34,925 nt of DNA. It comes from Myxosarcina sp. GA_180221_E-2-1-MAG-40_15 (GTDB lineage: Bacteria; Cyanobacteriota; Cyanobacteriia; Cyanobacteriales; Xenococcaceae). Both the position numbers and the translations under genes were made by a program. Below, piece after piece: positions 33,014-34,925 of the stretch. Positions within the stretch are counted from its first letter, which is position 1, and each line of letters begins with the position of its first letter. The DNA lies in contig JAIMKV010000003.1 in NCBI GenBank assembly GCA_020692205.1, positions 1-34,925 of the forward strand, written 5' to 3'. The notes below the pieces were generated by a model, which worked only from the letters and a program-made list of their open reading frames with translations, was not told the DNA's origin and did not search any database.

Positions 33014-33046
33014 CCTAAGTTCGGGTTAAGACAATTGATCGGTTAA
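33014..33046 (+). repeat. 33-bp dispersed repeat, copy 2
   Basis: This copy lies 22 nt after the stop codon of the CHAT gene and matches 21894-21926 (opposite strand) at 32 of 33 positions. A short AGCTAATAGCC/TTTAGCC repeat-like stretch follows, as it does more weakly at the other copy. Confidence 0.85.
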
Positions 33047-33636
33047 AGTAAGCTAATAGCCTTTAGCCTTTTAAACAAAATTTATACTGGGAAGCAGCTA
33101 GTCAGGGTAATGGTTCTATAGTTTCTTTTCGTTCTAACGATCTGCTTGATAATTGGGGATACAAAAGAACCAAAGATGATTGTCAACTTAACTTTTAGCA
33201 ACACAATTTTTCCAAAAAATTTTCTTTCTAGCTTTAAGTAGCTATACCGAGTATTAAAATAGCGATCGCTTATTGTTTCTGCTACAACGGGGTTGGTAGT
33301 AATCAATAACTCTAATAAGCTTCCTTGAAACAAGCAAAAACTATATTTGACTAAATTCAAGTCTTTGCTCTTCGTAATAATTGTCTTTGATTAACTATAT
33401 AAATTTGCAATAAACCATACTGTGTTTTGAGAATATTTTCTAAAAATCTTGATTTTGTCAAGCATTACAAGCTAAATTCGAGATGCTCGTTTATCCGATT
33501 AAACTCATTAAATACAGATTTAAAAGCTTTTTTGAGCAATATTTAACGACTAAAATATAAGCAATTATAGAATTTATCGCTCTCTTGATTAAACTTTATC
33601 AGTCAATAATGTAAACTTATGTAATTAAGTTATTGA
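33047..33636. other. AT-rich stretch without recognisable genes
   Basis: This 590-nt stretch separates the CHAT gene from the broken acyl-AMP ligase. A 92-codon minus-strand frame at 33082-33360 starts with TTG, has no ribosome site and no recognisable motif; I do not call it a gene. One HIP1 octamer lies near 33264. No tRNA or other structured RNA was found. Confidence 0.5.
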
Positions 33637-34713
33637 TATTTACTAGCAATAAGTGGTAGCTTAACTTCAGCGGTAAATTACTATAGAGTTACCAGTTTTA
33701 AGTTTTTAGAAGATGGAGAAAAAGAAACAGAGACACTAACTTATGCAGAGTTAGATCGAACAGCCAAAGCGATCGCCACTCAACTACAAGCATTAAACTT
33801 AAGTGGCGAAAGGGCTTTATTACTCTATCCTCCAGGATTAGAATATTTAGCCGCTTTTTTTGGCTGTCTTTACGCGGGTGTTATTGCTGTTCCTGCTTAT
33901 CCGCCCCAGAATCAACGGAAAACGCCTAGAATAAAGGCTATTACTAAGGATGCTCAAGCGGCGATCGCTCTAACTACTGAGATACTTTTGCCCAAAATGC
34001 AGTCTTTATTGGGCAAAATCCGCAATTTACAATGGCTGGCTACGGATAGTTTAGAGGTGAGAATTGAAGCTAATTGGCAAAAACCAGCTAGAAAACGAGA
34101 TGCAATCGCGTTTTTGCAGTATACATCGGGTTCTACGGGTACGCCGAAGGGAGTGATGGTAAGTCATGGTAATTTACTGCACAATGCAGCCATGACTTAT
34201 CGTTGCATGGGACATTCCTCGGAGAGTAAGTTTGTTTCTTGGCTGCCGATGTATCACGATATGGGTTTAATTGGAGGCATATTGCAGCCCCTTTATGGCG
34301 GTTTTTCTTGTGTTTTGATGTCGCCTACCTCGTTTTTACAACGTCCCTATCGTTGGTTACAAGCTATTTCTCAATACAAAGGAACTACTATCGGTGCGCC
34401 TAATTTTGCTTACGAACTATGTGTGCAAAAGATTACTGCTCAACAGAGGGCTACTCTGGATTTGAGTAGTTGGCAGGTGGCTTTCAATGGGGCTGAACCG
34501 ATTTTTCATGAGACTTTAGAGCGATTTACAGCTACATTTGCTGACTGTGGTTTTCGCCCGTCGGCTGTTTATCCTTGCTATGGGATGGCGGAAGCGACTT
34601 TGTTGGTTTCTGGAAAAAATAAAGAGGTAAGGAAACTAGGAAATGAAGCGGTTTCTTCTGACGGGGGGACAACCAGGCTAAACAAGACTCTGTATAAGTT
34701 TCCATCGCTTTAA
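33637..34713 (+). pseudogene. Fatty acyl-AMP ligase (FAAL) gene truncated at both ends
   Basis: An open frame from 33637 to 34713 encodes the first half of a FAAL, an enzyme that activates fatty acids as acyl-adenylates for polyketide, lipopeptide or hydrocarbon pathways. Similarity begins at FKFLEDGEKETETLTYAELD (about 33685) with no in-frame start codon before it, so about 15-25 N-terminal residues are missing. The adenylation core is clean: QYTSGSTGTPKGVMVSHGN (ATP loop), WLPMYHDMGLIGGIL, APNFAYELC and CYGMAEATLLVSG. The match stops near 34620, and 30 unrelated residues lead to a stop. The remaining 250 or more residues, including the FAAL-specific insertion and C-terminal subdomain, are gone. 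The frame itself is undamaged, which suggests recent decay or a DNA insertion at the 3' break. Confidence 0.8.
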
Positions 34714-34925
34714 GACCTTGGAGGTAAAATGGTAGTTTATTGATAGCTGTTCTCATCAATTTTTCGACCCATGACCAACATATATCCATACTCAAAATCC
34801 AAGTAGAGCCAGATAATCCCGTCCAAAAGCAACTATGTCTAGGTCTATTTTTACCTTCAATTTTAAGGCGATTAATCTATTCTTGATACCTAGTATTTCT
34901 AATATTTAGACCTACTAAACAACTA

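Noticed and set aside
33082-33360. 92-codon minus-strand frame
   Set aside because: TTG start, no ribosome site, no motif, AT-driven composition; probably chance.
34532-34795. 87-codon minus-strand frame at the right end
   Set aside because: It runs antisense through the FAAL fragment and the junction; no recognisable family. A 31-codon frame in another register (WLYLDFEYGYMLVMG...) could be the tail of a gene entering from beyond the window but is too short to support.

Overview
The window is chromosomal DNA of a cyanobacterium. The evidence is the abundant HIP1 octamer (GCGATCGC), plastocyanin, an SLH-type cyanobacterial porin, a KaiA-type clock domain, DUF1830/DUF1816/DUF3122/COP23 proteins largely confined to cyanobacteria, NtcA-type promoter logic and short tandem heptamer repeats. 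The AT-rich intergenic DNA and the many dispersed repeats suggest a large, repeat-rich genome; I cannot name the genus from sequence alone. No tRNA, rRNA or CRISPR array was seen.

Layout. 1-4.2 kb: a porin with a textbook NtcA promoter, leucyl aminopeptidase (pepA), and a remnant of an IS1-type transposase. 4.2-12.5 kb: a pentapeptide-repeat protein, a two-domain kinase-like ATPase, a stand-alone KaiA C-terminal-domain protein, a small zinc-ribbon protein, a DUF1830 protein, a single-domain response regulator and a 1455-residue CBS/PAS/GAF histidine kinase. 12.8-17.5 kb: an unknown 133-residue protein, a four-helix-bundle gene broken by a palindromic insertion, a REC-wHTH-Hpt-REC-REC regulator, a Crp/Fnr-type regulator, a DUF1816 protein and a second single-domain response regulator. 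17.6-23.6 kb: petE, a DUF3122 protein, a small protein, ftsH and a phosphoribosyltransferase (all minus strand), then a zinc alcohol dehydrogenase and a CBS-pair protein. 23.8-29.1 kb: a small protein, an endonuclease/exonuclease/phosphatase-fold enzyme, cardiolipin synthase, pterin carbinolamine dehydratase, a possible 58-residue protein and a UbiD decarboxylase. 29.2-33.0 kb: a MITE-like element, then a run of three exported proteins (COP23 domain, probable outer-membrane protein, CHAT protease). 33.6-34.7 kb: a fatty acyl-AMP ligase gene truncated at both ends.

How it fits together. The window is rich in signalling and stress functions. The strongest new signal is a shared promoter: six genes (pentapeptide protein, DUF1830, 133-residue unknown, Crp-type regulator, phosphoribosyltransferase, CBS protein) carry a box close to CTCACAAGTTCCTCAAATT with a TANNNT -10 element exactly 26 nt after the start of the box in all six, pointing at the gene. 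This looks like one regulon controlled by an unidentified activator or alternative sigma factor. A second architectural signal is that GAAGTCA heptamer arrays lie at, or even inside, the 3' ends of genes in one fixed orientation. Other points worth attention are the lone short KaiA, the COP23/outer-membrane/CHAT cluster, and a 33-bp sequence found twice, 11 kb apart.
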